Positions 14,867 through 22,286 of a stretch of 64,000 bases of DNA are shown one piece after another; positions within the stretch are counted from its first letter, which is position 1; each line of letters opens with the position of its first letter. The notes beneath the pieces are model-generated. The model was not told the DNA's origin. It made no database searches and worked only from the letters and a program-made list of their open reading frames with translations. Source of the DNA: Muricoccus nepalensis (GTDB lineage Bacteria; Pseudomonadota; Alphaproteobacteria; Acetobacterales; Acetobacteraceae). The translations under genes and the position numbers were made by a program. The stretch is taken from the NCBI RefSeq assembly GCF_006438825.1, contig NZ_RCZP01000024.1, positions 1 through 64,000 on the forward strand, given 5' to 3'.

Positions 14867-17551
14867 ATGAGCGGCGGTATGGCGGCGCGGATGGGGGCGA
14901 TTGCGTCCCGCTACGGAGCCGCCGCGGGCGCCGAGTGGGAGCGGCTGGTCGGCCATCTCCGCCTCTCCGACGCCTTCGTGCTGATCGTCTTGGTGGTCCC
15001 GGACCGCGACGCCGCCCGTCTCTGCCGCGAGGAGGTCGGCCGCCTGCTGCACGAGGACGGTGCAGTGCTGCTGCGCTTCGAGCCGGGCGAGCCGGAGGAC
15101 CTGCGCGAGGAGGTCGAGAAGTTGGTCCTTCTGAAGCCGGACGGGCAGCGCACCGCCGTCTGGTTGGCCGGTGTGGTGCCCGAATCGGACCCTTCAGCGG
15201 AACGCTGGCGCCACTGGTGGAGGCTTGCGCTCGAAGGCCTGAACAGGCGGCGGAACAGCCTGACCGCGCGGCTGAGCGGACCTTTGATCATCGTGTCTGC
15301 CCCCTGGCTGGTGCCGCTGTTCCGGGAGGCCGCGCCCGATCTCTGGTCCATCCGCACACTCGTCCTGCGCATCGAGGCCGCCGCGCAGCGTGACGGCTGG
15401 AGCGAGGAGGACGCGCGGACCCGGGACCGCAGCGCGAACCGGGACATGACCGGCCTTGCGTCACCCGACCCCGAGTTGGCTTTGGAGAGCGCGGCGCTTC
15501 TCGAAGGGGTCCCCGAGCAGGGTGCCGCGCGGGCGAACCTCCTCGTCCGCGCGGCCCAAGGCCTGCTGGCCCGGGGCGATGCTCGGCACGCCGAACTCCT
15601 GGTGCAGGAGGCCCTCCCGCTTCTACCGCCGGGTGACACGGTTATGCACGGCGTCACGACATACGAACTCGGCCGCGCGCTGCTGGACCAGGGCCGGCCG
15701 GCGGAGGCGGAGGCGGCGTTCCGCCGCGCCTTCACCCTCGCCGAGGAGGGCGGCGAGGCCGCGATCTCGCGCGGTGTCACAATGAACATGCTCGGCCGCG
15801 CGCTGTTGGACCAGGGCCGGCAGGCGGAGGCGGAGGCGGCGTTCCGTCGCGCCCTCACCCTCGCCGAGGAGGGCGGCGCCACCGCGACCTCGCGCGGCAT
15901 CACGATGGACGCGCTCGGCCGCGCGCTGCGGGACCAGGGCCGGAAGGCGGAGGCGGAGGCGGCGTTCCGCCGCGCCCTCACCCTAAAGGAGGAGGGCGGC
16001 GCCACCGCGACCTCGCGCGGTATCACGACACACGAACTCGGCCGCGCGCTGCGGGACCAGGGCCGGCCGGTGGAGGCGGAGGCGGCGCTCCGCCGCGCCC
16101 TCACCCTCAAAGAGGAAGGCGGCGACACCGCGACCTCGCGTGGCATCACAATGGACATGCTCGGCCGCGCGCTGTTGGACCAGGGCCGGCAGGCAGAGGC
16201 AGAGGCGGCGTTCCGCCGCGCTCTCACCCTCGCCGAGGAGGGCGGCGCCACCGCGATCTCGCGTGGCATCACAATGGACATGCTCGGCCGCGCGCTGCTG
16301 GATCAGGGCCGGCAGGCGGAGGCGGAGGCGGCGTTCCGCCGCGCTCTCACCCTCAAAGAGGAAGGCGGCGCCACCGCGACCTCGCGTGGCATCACAATGA
16401 ACATGTTCGGCCGCGCGCTGCGGGACCAGGGCCGGGCGGTGGAGGCGGAGGCGGCGTTCCACCGCGCTCTCACCGTCAAGGAGGAAGGCGGCGACACCGC
16501 GACCTCGCGCGGTGTCACGACACACGAACTCGGCCGCGCGCTGTTGGACCAGGGCCGGCAGGCGGAGGCGGAGGCGGCGTTCCGCCGCGCCCTCACCCTC
16601 GCCGAGGAGGGCGGCGCCACCGCGACCTCGCGCGGCATCACGATGGACATGCTCGGCCGCGCGCTGCGGGACCAGGGCCGGCCGGTGGAGGCGGAGGCGG
16701 CGCTCCGCCGCGCCCTCACCCTCAAGGAGGAGGGCGGCGACACCGCGACCTCGCGTGGCATCACAATGGACATGCTCGGCCGCGCGCTGCTGGATCAGGG
16801 CCGGCAGGCGGAGGCGGAGGCGGCGTTCCGCCGCGCTCTCACCCTCGCCGAGGAGGGCGGCGACACCGCGATCTCGCGCGGCATCACAATGGACATGCTC
16901 GGCCGCGCGCTGTTGGACCAGGGCCGGCAGGCGGAGGCGGAGGCGGCGTTCCGCCGCGCTCTCACCCTCAAAGAGGAAGGCGGCGCCACCGCGATCTCGC
17001 GCAGCATCACAATGAACATGCTCGGCCGCGCGCTGCGGGACCAAGGCCAGCAGGCGGAGGCGGAGGCGGCGTTCCGCCGCGCTCTCACCCTCAAAGAGGA
17101 AGGCGGCGCCACCGCGACCTCGCGCGGCCTCACGATGGACATGCTCGGCCGCGCGCTGCGGGACCAGGGCCGGGCGGTGGAGGCGGAGGCGGCGTTCCAC
17201 CGCGCTCTCACCGTCAAGGAGGAAGGCGGCGACACCGCGACCTCGCGCGGTGTCACGACACACGAACTCGGCCGCGCGCTGCTGGACCAGGGCCGGCCGG
17301 TGGAGGCGGAGGCGGCGTTCCGCCGCGCCCTCACCCTCGCCGAGGAGGGCGGCGCCACCGCGACCTCGCGCGGCATCACAATGGACATGCTCGGCCGCGC
17401 GCTGCTGGACCAGGGCCGGCAGGCAGAGGCGGAGGCGGCGTTCCGCCGCGCCCTCACCTTCAAGGAGGAGGGCGGCGCCACCGCGACGTCGCGTGGCATC
17501 ACAAAGGACATGCTCGGCCGCGCGCTGCGGGCGATGGACGGCCGTACCTAG
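14867..17551 (+). CDS. Large TPR-repeat protein of the ATPase pair
   Basis: 894 residues. The first 264 form a distinct domain: strand-like SDAFVLIVLVVPDRDAARL, a helical middle, then SGPLIIVSAPWLVPLFREAA and APDLWSIRTL. The APD-(L/F)-W-(S)-x-R element recalls, from memory, domains that precede TPR arrays in bacterial NTPase-TPR conflict proteins; no intact P-loop is visible. Residues 265-879 are 15 tandem 41-residue TPR-like units (LGRALLDQGRQAEAEAAFRR and a Leu-Thr-Leu-x-EEGG turn), with a partial unit to the stop. Units are nearly identical, which indicates recent expansion. No signal peptide. It probably senses or binds a partner that triggers the ATPase; that is inference. Confidence 0.8.
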   Translation: MSGGMAARMGAIASRYGAAAGAEWERLVGHLRLSDAFVLIVLVVPDRDAARLCREEVGRLLHEDGAVLLRFEPGEPEDLREEVEKLVLLKPDGQRTAVWLAGVVPESDPSAERWRHWWRLALEGLNRRRNSLTARLSGPLIIVSAPWLVPLFREAAPDLWSIRTLVLRIEAAAQRDGWSEEDARTRDRSANRDMTGLASPDPELALESAALLEGVPEQGAARANLLVRAAQGLLARGDARHAELLVQEALPLLPPGDTVMHGVTTYELGRALLDQGRPAEAEAAFRRAFTLAEEGGEAAISRGVTMNMLGRALLDQGRQAEAEAAFRRALTLAEEGGATATSRGITMDALGRALRDQGRKAEAEAAFRRALTLKEEGGATATSRGITTHELGRALRDQGRPVEAEAALRRALTLKEEGGDTATSRGITMDMLGRALLDQGRQAEAEAAFRRALTLAEEGGATAISRGITMDMLGRALLDQGRQAEAEAAFRRALTLKEEGGATATSRGITMNMFGRALRDQGRAVEAEAAFHRALTVKEEGGDTATSRGVTTHELGRALLDQGRQAEAEAAFRRALTLAEEGGATATSRGITMDMLGRALRDQGRPVEAEAALRRALTLKEEGGDTATSRGITMDMLGRALLDQGRQAEAEAAFRRALTLAEEGGDTAISRGITMDMLGRALLDQGRQAEAEAAFRRALTLKEEGGATAISRSITMNMLGRALRDQGQQAEAEAAFRRALTLKEEGGATATSRGLTMDMLGRALRDQGRAVEAEAAFHRALTVKEEGGDTATSRGVTTHELGRALLDQGRPVEAEAAFRRALTLAEEGGATATSRGITMDMLGRALLDQGRQAEAEAAFRRALTFKEEGGATATSRGITKDMLGRALRAMDGRT
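15659..17503 (+). repeat. Tandem array, 15 units of 123 bp (41 codons)
   Basis: Fifteen in-frame units, with a partial sixteenth to 17548. Variation is confined mainly to a few positions: the first three residues (MDM, MNM or THE), LLDQG versus LRDQG, RQA/RPV/RAV before EAEAA, AF versus AL, L-A versus L-K before EEGG, and GATAT/GDTAT/GATAI after it. Blocks repeat at a higher order: units 4-7 resemble 9-12, and units 7-8 resemble 13-14. This shows duplication of multi-unit blocks, probably by unequal recombination or slippage. Confidence 0.9.
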
Positions 17552-18112
17552 TCTCCCGGCCGCGACGGGCGCCTAAAGACTTTTGCGTAGCGCGAGGCGG
17601 GGCTCATGCTTGTCTAACCCTGAAACGCTTTAGCCACCGAGCTGACCGCAGACGCCGCGGCATGGGCCCTAGCCGCCTAGCACGCGGCGGCCCTGCTAGC
17701 AGCCGTGGACGCCGCCGCACTGCCCGGCGGCCCTGCGCTGCCCAGCCTGCCGGCGCACGCCACGGAAGCCCTCACAGGGCCGCTCAGGAGGTCTGGGCCA
17801 TGGCGGCCCACCCAGCCGACGGCTCTGCGGGGGTGGGCTGAGGATCGGAAGGAGGGGCCGGGCGGAACCAGGGCTGTTCCTCGGCTGAGTTGCTTCGCCC
17901 AGCTCGGCGCGTGGGCCCCTGCGGCCCGCGCCCAGGCCGGGAGCGGCTCCATTCCTCACGTCGACGTAAGCAAGCCTCCGCGCCATCCCTTTTTCGGGGC
18001 GCAGCCCAGGCGTGCCAACGAGGCGAGGGCGAACCCACCCCGCGCGAAAATCAACAAGTTGGGATGATAACTTGGGATGAGCGCCACAGACGCTCTAAGC
18101 CCTTCAAAAGGC
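17552..18112. other. Right end of the island without a gene
   Basis: No frame here has coding support. The last 60 bases carry the candidate integrase arm sites. The rest is GC-rich with no clear terminator after the TPR gene. Confidence 0.5.
18056..18078. repeat. Candidate integrase arm sites, right end
   Basis: AAGTTGGGAT (18056-18065) and AACTTGGGAT (18069-18078) match the AAGTTGGGAC pair at 8526-8547 in sequence and nearly in spacing (13 versus 12 bases). They lie 35 bases inside the tRNA-proximal attachment copy. Confidence 0.5.
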
Positions 18113-18160
18113 TGGCGTCCCCAAGGGGATTCGAACCCCTGTTACCGCCGTGAGAGGGCG
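18113..18160. repeat. Attachment site, tRNA-proximal copy
   Basis: Identical to 8375-8422 over 48 bp. It covers the CCA end, T arm, variable loop and anticodon arm of the intact tRNA-Glu, so integration leaves the tRNA functional. Confidence 0.9.
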
Positions 18161-18188
18161 GTGTCCTAGGCCTCTAGACGATGGGGAC
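18113..18188 (-). tRNA. tRNA-Glu, anticodon CUC
   Basis: Read on the minus strand from 18188, the acceptor strands GTCCCCA and TGGGGAC pair, with encoded CCA at the 3' end. The anticodon arm is CCGCC-CTCTCAC-GGCGG, which puts CTC at positions 34-36, reading GAG glutamate codons. The T arm contains GGTTCGAATCC. Length is 76 bases with CCA. The gene is the integration target of the island to its left. Confidence 0.95.
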
Positions 18189-18231
18189 GTGGCCTGCGGG
18201 AGCGGCCTTCTATCCGCGTTCCCGGGGGGGA

Positions 18232-18435
18232 TCAACCCGGGGTCCGCGCTTTTTCGGCACTCTTTTTCGCGGCCCCCGCTTTCCCGCCCCCGGCCAGGGG
18301 GTGCCGCCCCTCCCGGCAGGCGTCCGAGCAGAAGCGGACGGCCTCCCAGTCCCGCGCCCACTTCTTCCGCCAGGCAAAGGGCCGCCCGCAGGCCGCGCAG
18401 TCCTTCACGGGCAGGTTCGGCTTGCGATGGGCCAA
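18232..18435 (-). CDS. DUF2256 family zinc-ribbon protein
   Basis: 67 residues, matching DUF2256: [20 protein letters not shown], then [19 protein letters not shown], with C-x-x-C and C-x-x-x-C as a likely zinc site. Relatives begin M-A-H-R-K, which here aligns with a TTG start at 18435; the longer ATG frame adds an unrelated, low-complexity extension. The C-terminus is Lys/Ala-rich. The family is small and cytoplasmic with no settled function. It lies four bases downstream of the DUF6476 gene and may be in an operon with it. Confidence 0.8.
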   Translation of the reverse strand: MAHRKPNLPVKDCAACGRPFAWRKKWARDWEAVRFCSDACREGRHPLAGGGKAGAAKKSAEKARTPG

Positions 18436-18439
18436 GCCC

Positions 18440-18766
18440 CTACTCCCCCACCCGGACCTCGCCGAGCGCCTGGCCGCTCCGCGTGTCGAGGAGCACGACC
18501 CGGTCGCCGTCCGGCCGCTGCACCCAGACGGCCACGCGCCCCTCCCCCCCGGGCGCGATCCCGCCAATCCGCGTGCCCGCCGGCTGGCCGAGCGTGAGCC
18601 CGGCCGGCAGCGGCGCCCCCGCGGGCACCACCGCGGCGGGGGCCGCCACAGGCACCGCCGTCGGCGCGGCCTTGCCCGCGCGCTGAATGATCAGCACAAC
18701 CAGGGTCACGGTGCCGACGACGATCAGCACCCCCATGCCCACGACGAGAACCTTGAGCGCGCGCAC
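18440..18766 (-). CDS. DUF6476-type membrane-anchored protein
   Basis: GTG at 18766 follows GGGGGAGGGG and gives 108 residues. [20 protein letters not shown] then LVVLIIQRA is a single N-terminal membrane anchor. An Ala/Pro linker follows, and then a small periplasmic beta-type domain: [20 protein letters not shown] then [20 protein letters not shown]. The anchor plus IGGIAPG-type repeat fits the DUF6476 family of alphaproteobacteria. Function unknown. It is divergent from rluD with a short overlap of the two 5' ends. Confidence 0.75.
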   Translation of the reverse strand: MRALKVLVVGMGVLIVVGTVTLVVLIIQRAGKAAPTAVPVAAPAAVVPAGAPLPAGLTLGQPAGTRIGGIAPGGEGRVAVWVQRPDGDRVVLLDTRSGQALGEVRVGE

Positions 18767-19751
18767 CGACCCCTCCCCCGCACCGGCCGAGCCCCTCGCC
18801 TTCACCGCCACCGCCGCGCAGGCGGGCGAGCGGCTGGACCGGGCCTTCGCCGGCATGGGCGGTCTGTCGCGCTCCCGCGTCAAGGCGCTGGTCGAGGCCG
18901 GCCACGCGGCCCGCGACGGCACCCCCACGACCGACCCCTCCGAATCGCTTCGCCCCGGCGCCCGCTACACCCTCGCCGTCCCGCCGCCCGAGCCCGCGAC
19001 GCCGCAGCCCCAGGCCATGGACCTCGCCATCCTCTACGAGGACCGCGACCTCATCGTCCTCGACAAGCCCGCGGGACTCGTCGTCCACCCCGCCCCCGGC
19101 CACCTCGACGGCACGCTGGTGAACGCCATCCTCGCCCATGCGGGGGAGGAGCTCTCGGGAATCGGGGGCGAGAAGCGCCCGGGCATCGTCCACCGCCTCG
19201 ACAAGGAGACGAGCGGCGTGATGGTCGTGGCCAAGACCGAGGCCGCCCACCACGCCCTCTCCACCGCCTTCGCCGAGCGCGACCTCGACCGCAGCTACCT
19301 CGCCCTTGCCTGGGGCACCCCCTCGCCCGTCTCGGGCAGCGTGGAGGCCCCGGTGGGCCGCCACCCCGCCGACCGCAAGCGCATGGCCGTGGTCCCCCGC
19401 GGCAAGCCCGCCCTCACCCACTACGCGACCGAGCGCGCCTGGGGCGCCGCCTGCTCCCTCCTCCGCTGCCGCCTCGCCACCGGCCGCACCCACCAGATCC
19501 GGGTCCACATGGCCCATCTCGGCCACCCCCTGGTGGGCGACCCCGTCTACCTCCGCCGCACGCCGGCGGGCGCGAAGCTCCTCCCCGAACCGGCGCGGGA
19601 CGCCCTGCTCTCCTTTCCCCGCCAGGCGCTGCACGCCCAGTCCCTCGGCTTCAACCACCCCGTGACCGGCAAGCCCCTGCACTTCGCGACACCCATCCCG
19701 CCGGACATGGCCGCCCTGATCGCCGCGCTGGACGCTCCGGAAGCCCCGTAA
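18735..19751 (+). CDS. rluD: RluA/RluD family 23S rRNA pseudouridine synthase
   Basis: About 338 residues. An S4 RNA-binding domain (about 24-82, GERLDRAFAG and SRSRVKALVEAG) precedes the synthase domain. The catalytic motif HRLDKETSG lies at 153-161, with Asp-156 as the nucleophilic aspartate. GRTHQIRVHMAHLGHPLVGD is the conserved C-terminal RluA motif. The enzyme should isomerise uridines in helix 69 of 23S rRNA (positions 1911, 1915 and 1917 in E. coli), though RluC-like specificity cannot be excluded. The start is ATG 18735 or TTG 18753. rpoH follows, as in many alphaproteobacteria. Confidence 0.9.
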   Translation: MPTTRTLSARTDPSPAPAEPLAFTATAAQAGERLDRAFAGMGGLSRSRVKALVEAGHAARDGTPTTDPSESLRPGARYTLAVPPPEPATPQPQAMDLAILYEDRDLIVLDKPAGLVVHPAPGHLDGTLVNAILAHAGEELSGIGGEKRPGIVHRLDKETSGVMVVAKTEAAHHALSTAFAERDLDRSYLALAWGTPSPVSGSVEAPVGRHPADRKRMAVVPRGKPALTHYATERAWGAACSLLRCRLATGRTHQIRVHMAHLGHPLVGDPVYLRRTPAGAKLLPEPARDALLSFPRQALHAQSLGFNHPVTGKPLHFATPIPPDMAALIAALDAPEAP

Positions 19752-20061
19752 CCGCCCGCAGAACAGGCCCGGAACAGGGCGCTGTAACAAGACTGTTTCA
19801 GTCGGGTTTCGCTTGCCTTTTCCGCGGGCTTAGATTACAAGCACGACAGCTTCCGCAGCGGGGTGCCTCGAAAGGGGCCCGTCCGAAACAACCACCATCT
19901 TCCTTCGCGAATGCGAAAACCTCGGCGATGGCGGGCGTTCTTGATGGGCTCAGGGCCCAGCGCGCGAAGGCATGGTCCGGATATCCCGGGCCGCTGCTCA
20001 GCCGTTCGCGCGCCCGCCACTCCCGGGGGCAGCCCGGCTGAATCAGGAGGCAGACGCTTTT

Positions 20062-20946
20062 ATGGCTTCCACTTCGATGATCCCGATCGCCCCCGAGGGC
20101 AACCTCTCCCGCTACCTGCAGGAGATTCGCAAGTTTCCGATGCTGGCGCCGGAGGAGGAGCTGAACCTCGCCAAGCGCTGGCGCGACGACCAGGACGAGG
20201 GCGCCGCCCACAAGCTCGTCACCTCGCATCTCCGCCTCGTCGCGAAGATCGCCATGGGCTACCGCGGCTACGGCCTGCCCGTCGGCGAGCTCATCTCGGA
20301 GGGCAACGTCGGGATGATGCAGGCGGTCAAGCGCTTCGACCCCGACCGCGGCTTCCGTCTGGCCACCTACGCCATGTGGTGGATCCGCGCGGCCATCCAG
20401 GAGTACATCCTGCACTCCTGGTCGCTTGTGAAGATGGGCACCACCGCCGCCCAGAAGAAGCTCTTCTTCAACCTGCGCCGGTTGAAGGGCCAGATGGCCG
20501 CGCTCGAGGAGGGCGACCTCAAGCCCGAGCAGGTCGAGAAGATCGCCCGCGTGCTGCAGGTGCCCGAGCAGGACGTGGTGTCGATGAACCGGCGCCTCGC
20601 CAGCCCGGACAACAGCCTCAACGCTCCCATCCGCGCCGACAGCGAGGGCGAGTGGCAGGACTGGCTGGTGGACGAGGGCGAGAGCCAGGAGAGCGAGCTG
20701 GCCGAGCGCGAGGACATGTCCAACCGCCGCGACCTGCTCAACGGCGCCCTCGGCACGCTGAACGACCGCGAGCGCCACATCCTCATCGAGCGCCGTCTCA
20801 AGGACGAGCCCACCACGCTCGAGGAGCTGTCCCAGCAGTACAACATCTCGCGCGAGCGGGTGCGGCAGATCGAGGTGCGCGCCTTCGAGAAGCTGCAGAA
20901 GAACATGAAGACCCAGATCGTCGAGCGCCGCCTCGCGGTGACCTGA
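20062..20946 (+). CDS. rpoH: RNA polymerase heat-shock sigma factor RpoH (sigma-32)
   Basis: 294 residues from ATG 20062, behind AGGAGG. The RpoH box QKKLFFNLRR is at 131-140 and sets it apart from RpoD. Region 2 contains DLIxEG-like ELISEGNVGMMQAVKRFDPD and the -10 recognition helix with TYAMWWIRAAIQEY. Region 4 at the end has LEELSQQYNISRERVRQIEV. It directs polymerase to heat-shock promoters. The 5' leader is about 300 bases from rluD and could hold thermosensor structure, not examined further. A strong terminator follows the stop. Confidence 0.95.
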   Translation: MASTSMIPIAPEGNLSRYLQEIRKFPMLAPEEELNLAKRWRDDQDEGAAHKLVTSHLRLVAKIAMGYRGYGLPVGELISEGNVGMMQAVKRFDPDRGFRLATYAMWWIRAAIQEYILHSWSLVKMGTTAAQKKLFFNLRRLKGQMAALEEGDLKPEQVEKIARVLQVPEQDVVSMNRRLASPDNSLNAPIRADSEGEWQDWLVDEGESQESELAEREDMSNRRDLLNGALGTLNDRERHILIERRLKDEPTTLEELSQQYNISRERVRQIEVRAFEKLQKNMKTQIVERRLAVT

Positions 20947-20969
20947 CGACCGGCTTCGATCAGGCGAGG

Positions 20970-21006
20970 AAGGGGCGGCGGAGCGATCCGCCGCCCCTTC
21001 TCTTTT
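20970..21006 (+). terminator. Rho-independent terminator of rpoH
   Basis: AAGGGGCGGCGG (20970-20981) pairs perfectly with CCGCCGCCCCTT (20988-20999) around a six-base loop, followed by CTCTTTT. It lies 23 bases after the rpoH stop. Confidence 0.85.
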
Positions 21007-21065
21007 GGCCAGGCCGGCAGTCCCGCCTCGGTCTGCCACGCCGGAAAGCGTCCGCTTGGCAAAGG

Positions 21066-21839
21066 CTAGGACGGATCGGCACCGCCAAGCTGCGCCAGCG
21101 CGTTCCTCAGCGGCAGCTCGGAAAGCCGGAGAAGACCCTCGAAATGGCTGTCCATTTCCAGGATCAGGAACACGGCCCCGCCGATGGCGAGCGATGTCAT
21201 CAGGAAGGCGCCGACGACGGTGGCGTTCCGTGGCGCGTTCAGGCCGAAGCTGACGAAGATCGCGAAGGTCCAGGTGATCAGCACGGCCAGGATCGTCGGC
21301 TGGACATTCGGCCCCTCCTGCTCGATGAGCAGCCACCGCTGCCGCACGAGCGACGAGCTTTGCTGAAGCGCCCCCTGCTGAAGCCAGGTCTGCTGGGGTC
21401 CCGCCGGATGCAGAGCATCGATGGCTCCCTGCACCCCGGCCAACAGGTCAGCCGCTGACGGATCGTCGATCCCGACGAAGTTCTCTCCCGGCCTTGGCCA
21501 GAGGTCGTGGAGGGTGCGCTCGGTGGTCCGACGCAGCAACATGCGCGCCTCCGCCGCGTCCGCCCCATAGCCCCGCAGCGTGCGGTCGAGCAGGATCGTA
21601 TCGGCGGCATAGGCGCGCATGTCGTGAGCGGCCGAGTCCGCGCCCGACTTGGCCGTGGCGATCAGGAGCCCGAAGACGAGGGACGCCAGCACGGACACCA
21701 TGCCCGTCCCGAGCCGGATGACATCCAGCGTCTCCTTGGCGAGGTGATGGGGCGGCAGCACGCGGTGTAGATGCAAGCCCACCACGCCCCCGCTGAAGAC
21801 GCAGCCGGCGACGATGAGGCTAAGGGCAAGGTCGCTCAT
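21066..21839 (-). CDS. DUF4239 (bestrophin-like) membrane protein
   Basis: 257 residues. Membrane segments: about 4-24 (ALSLIVAGCVFSGGVVGLHL), about 45-65 (GMVSVLASLVFGLLIATAKS), and two near the C-terminus (ILAVLITWTFAIFVSFGL and VVGAFLMTSLAIGGAVFLIL). The motif ETLDVIRLGTGMVSVLASLV matches DUF4239, also called the bestrophin-like domain. The central 100 residues form a cytoplasmic or periplasmic helical region. Function is unknown; ion-channel activity is only suggested by the family name. It converges with rpoH. Confidence 0.8.
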   Translation of the reverse strand: MSDLALSLIVAGCVFSGGVVGLHLHRVLPPHHLAKETLDVIRLGTGMVSVLASLVFGLLIATAKSGADSAAHDMRAYAADTILLDRTLRGYGADAAEARMLLRRTTERTLHDLWPRPGENFVGIDDPSAADLLAGVQGAIDALHPAGPQQTWLQQGALQQSSSLVRQRWLLIEQEGPNVQPTILAVLITWTFAIFVSFGLNAPRNATVVGAFLMTSLAIGGAVFLILEMDSHFEGLLRLSELPLRNALAQLGGADPS

Positions 21840-22286
21840 GGCCCCTGCCCGAAGTGCCGATCCGCCGAGAACGGGACATTTCGCTCGTCCCGGGCGCCAG
21901 TGAGCCCGCTTGACGCCGCCGATCGCGGCGACAACCGCCGGAATGGTCCGACCTGGGGGTCAAGACCCGTGCGACGAGCCGATCGTCGGACAAAGCCTTT
22001 CTCCCCTCCCCGGCGACGCCCCGGAGAGGTAACACGCCTTCTTTCCTCGGAGCAGCGTCAGTCCACGACCGCCGGAACCGGGCACGTGCTGTGCCCCGGC
22101 CCCCCGTGTCCGCGACGGCGCGGCATGCCGGAGCATGCCGAACGACCTCCCGCCCTGGCCTGCATCCACGACCAAGCCCGACGCCGGCGCGGGGCGGACC
22201 GTGCCGGAACCACCTCGGGCGGGCACAGGCGGACGGAGGGCTCCAGGCGACACCCGGCGGCCGACACCTTCGGCCACCTCGGTGCC
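21840..22286. other. Intergenic, no gene seen
   Basis: About 450 bases between two minus-strand genes. Frames on both strands reflect high G+C only. No hairpin with a T-run and no clear promoter was found. Confidence 0.5.

Larger units (their letters stand above)
8375..18160. mobile_element. Integrative element in tRNA-Glu(CUC), 9.8 kb
   Basis: A perfect 48 bp direct repeat bounds the element: 8375-8422 and 18113-18160. The right copy is the 3' part of an intact tRNA-Glu gene on the minus strand; the left copy lacks the rest of the tRNA. This is the standard outcome of tyrosine-recombinase integration at a tRNA 3' end. The integrase gene begins 138 bases inside the distal repeat. The element encodes an excisionase-like protein, two island-type hypotheticals and an ATPase-TPR gene pair. 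There are no structural phage or conjugation genes, so it is a small genomic island or satellite that may need help to transfer. Confidence 0.9.

Noticed and set aside
15659-17503. CRISPR or satellite DNA interpretation of the 123 bp repeats
   Set aside because: Units are coding in one continuous frame, are multiples of three and encode a TPR-like motif.
15983-17511. Long antisense open frames (up to 426 residues) over the TPR array
   Set aside because: They exist only because a stop-free 123 bp unit is repeated. Their products are repeats of the same meaningless segment and they lack ribosome sites.
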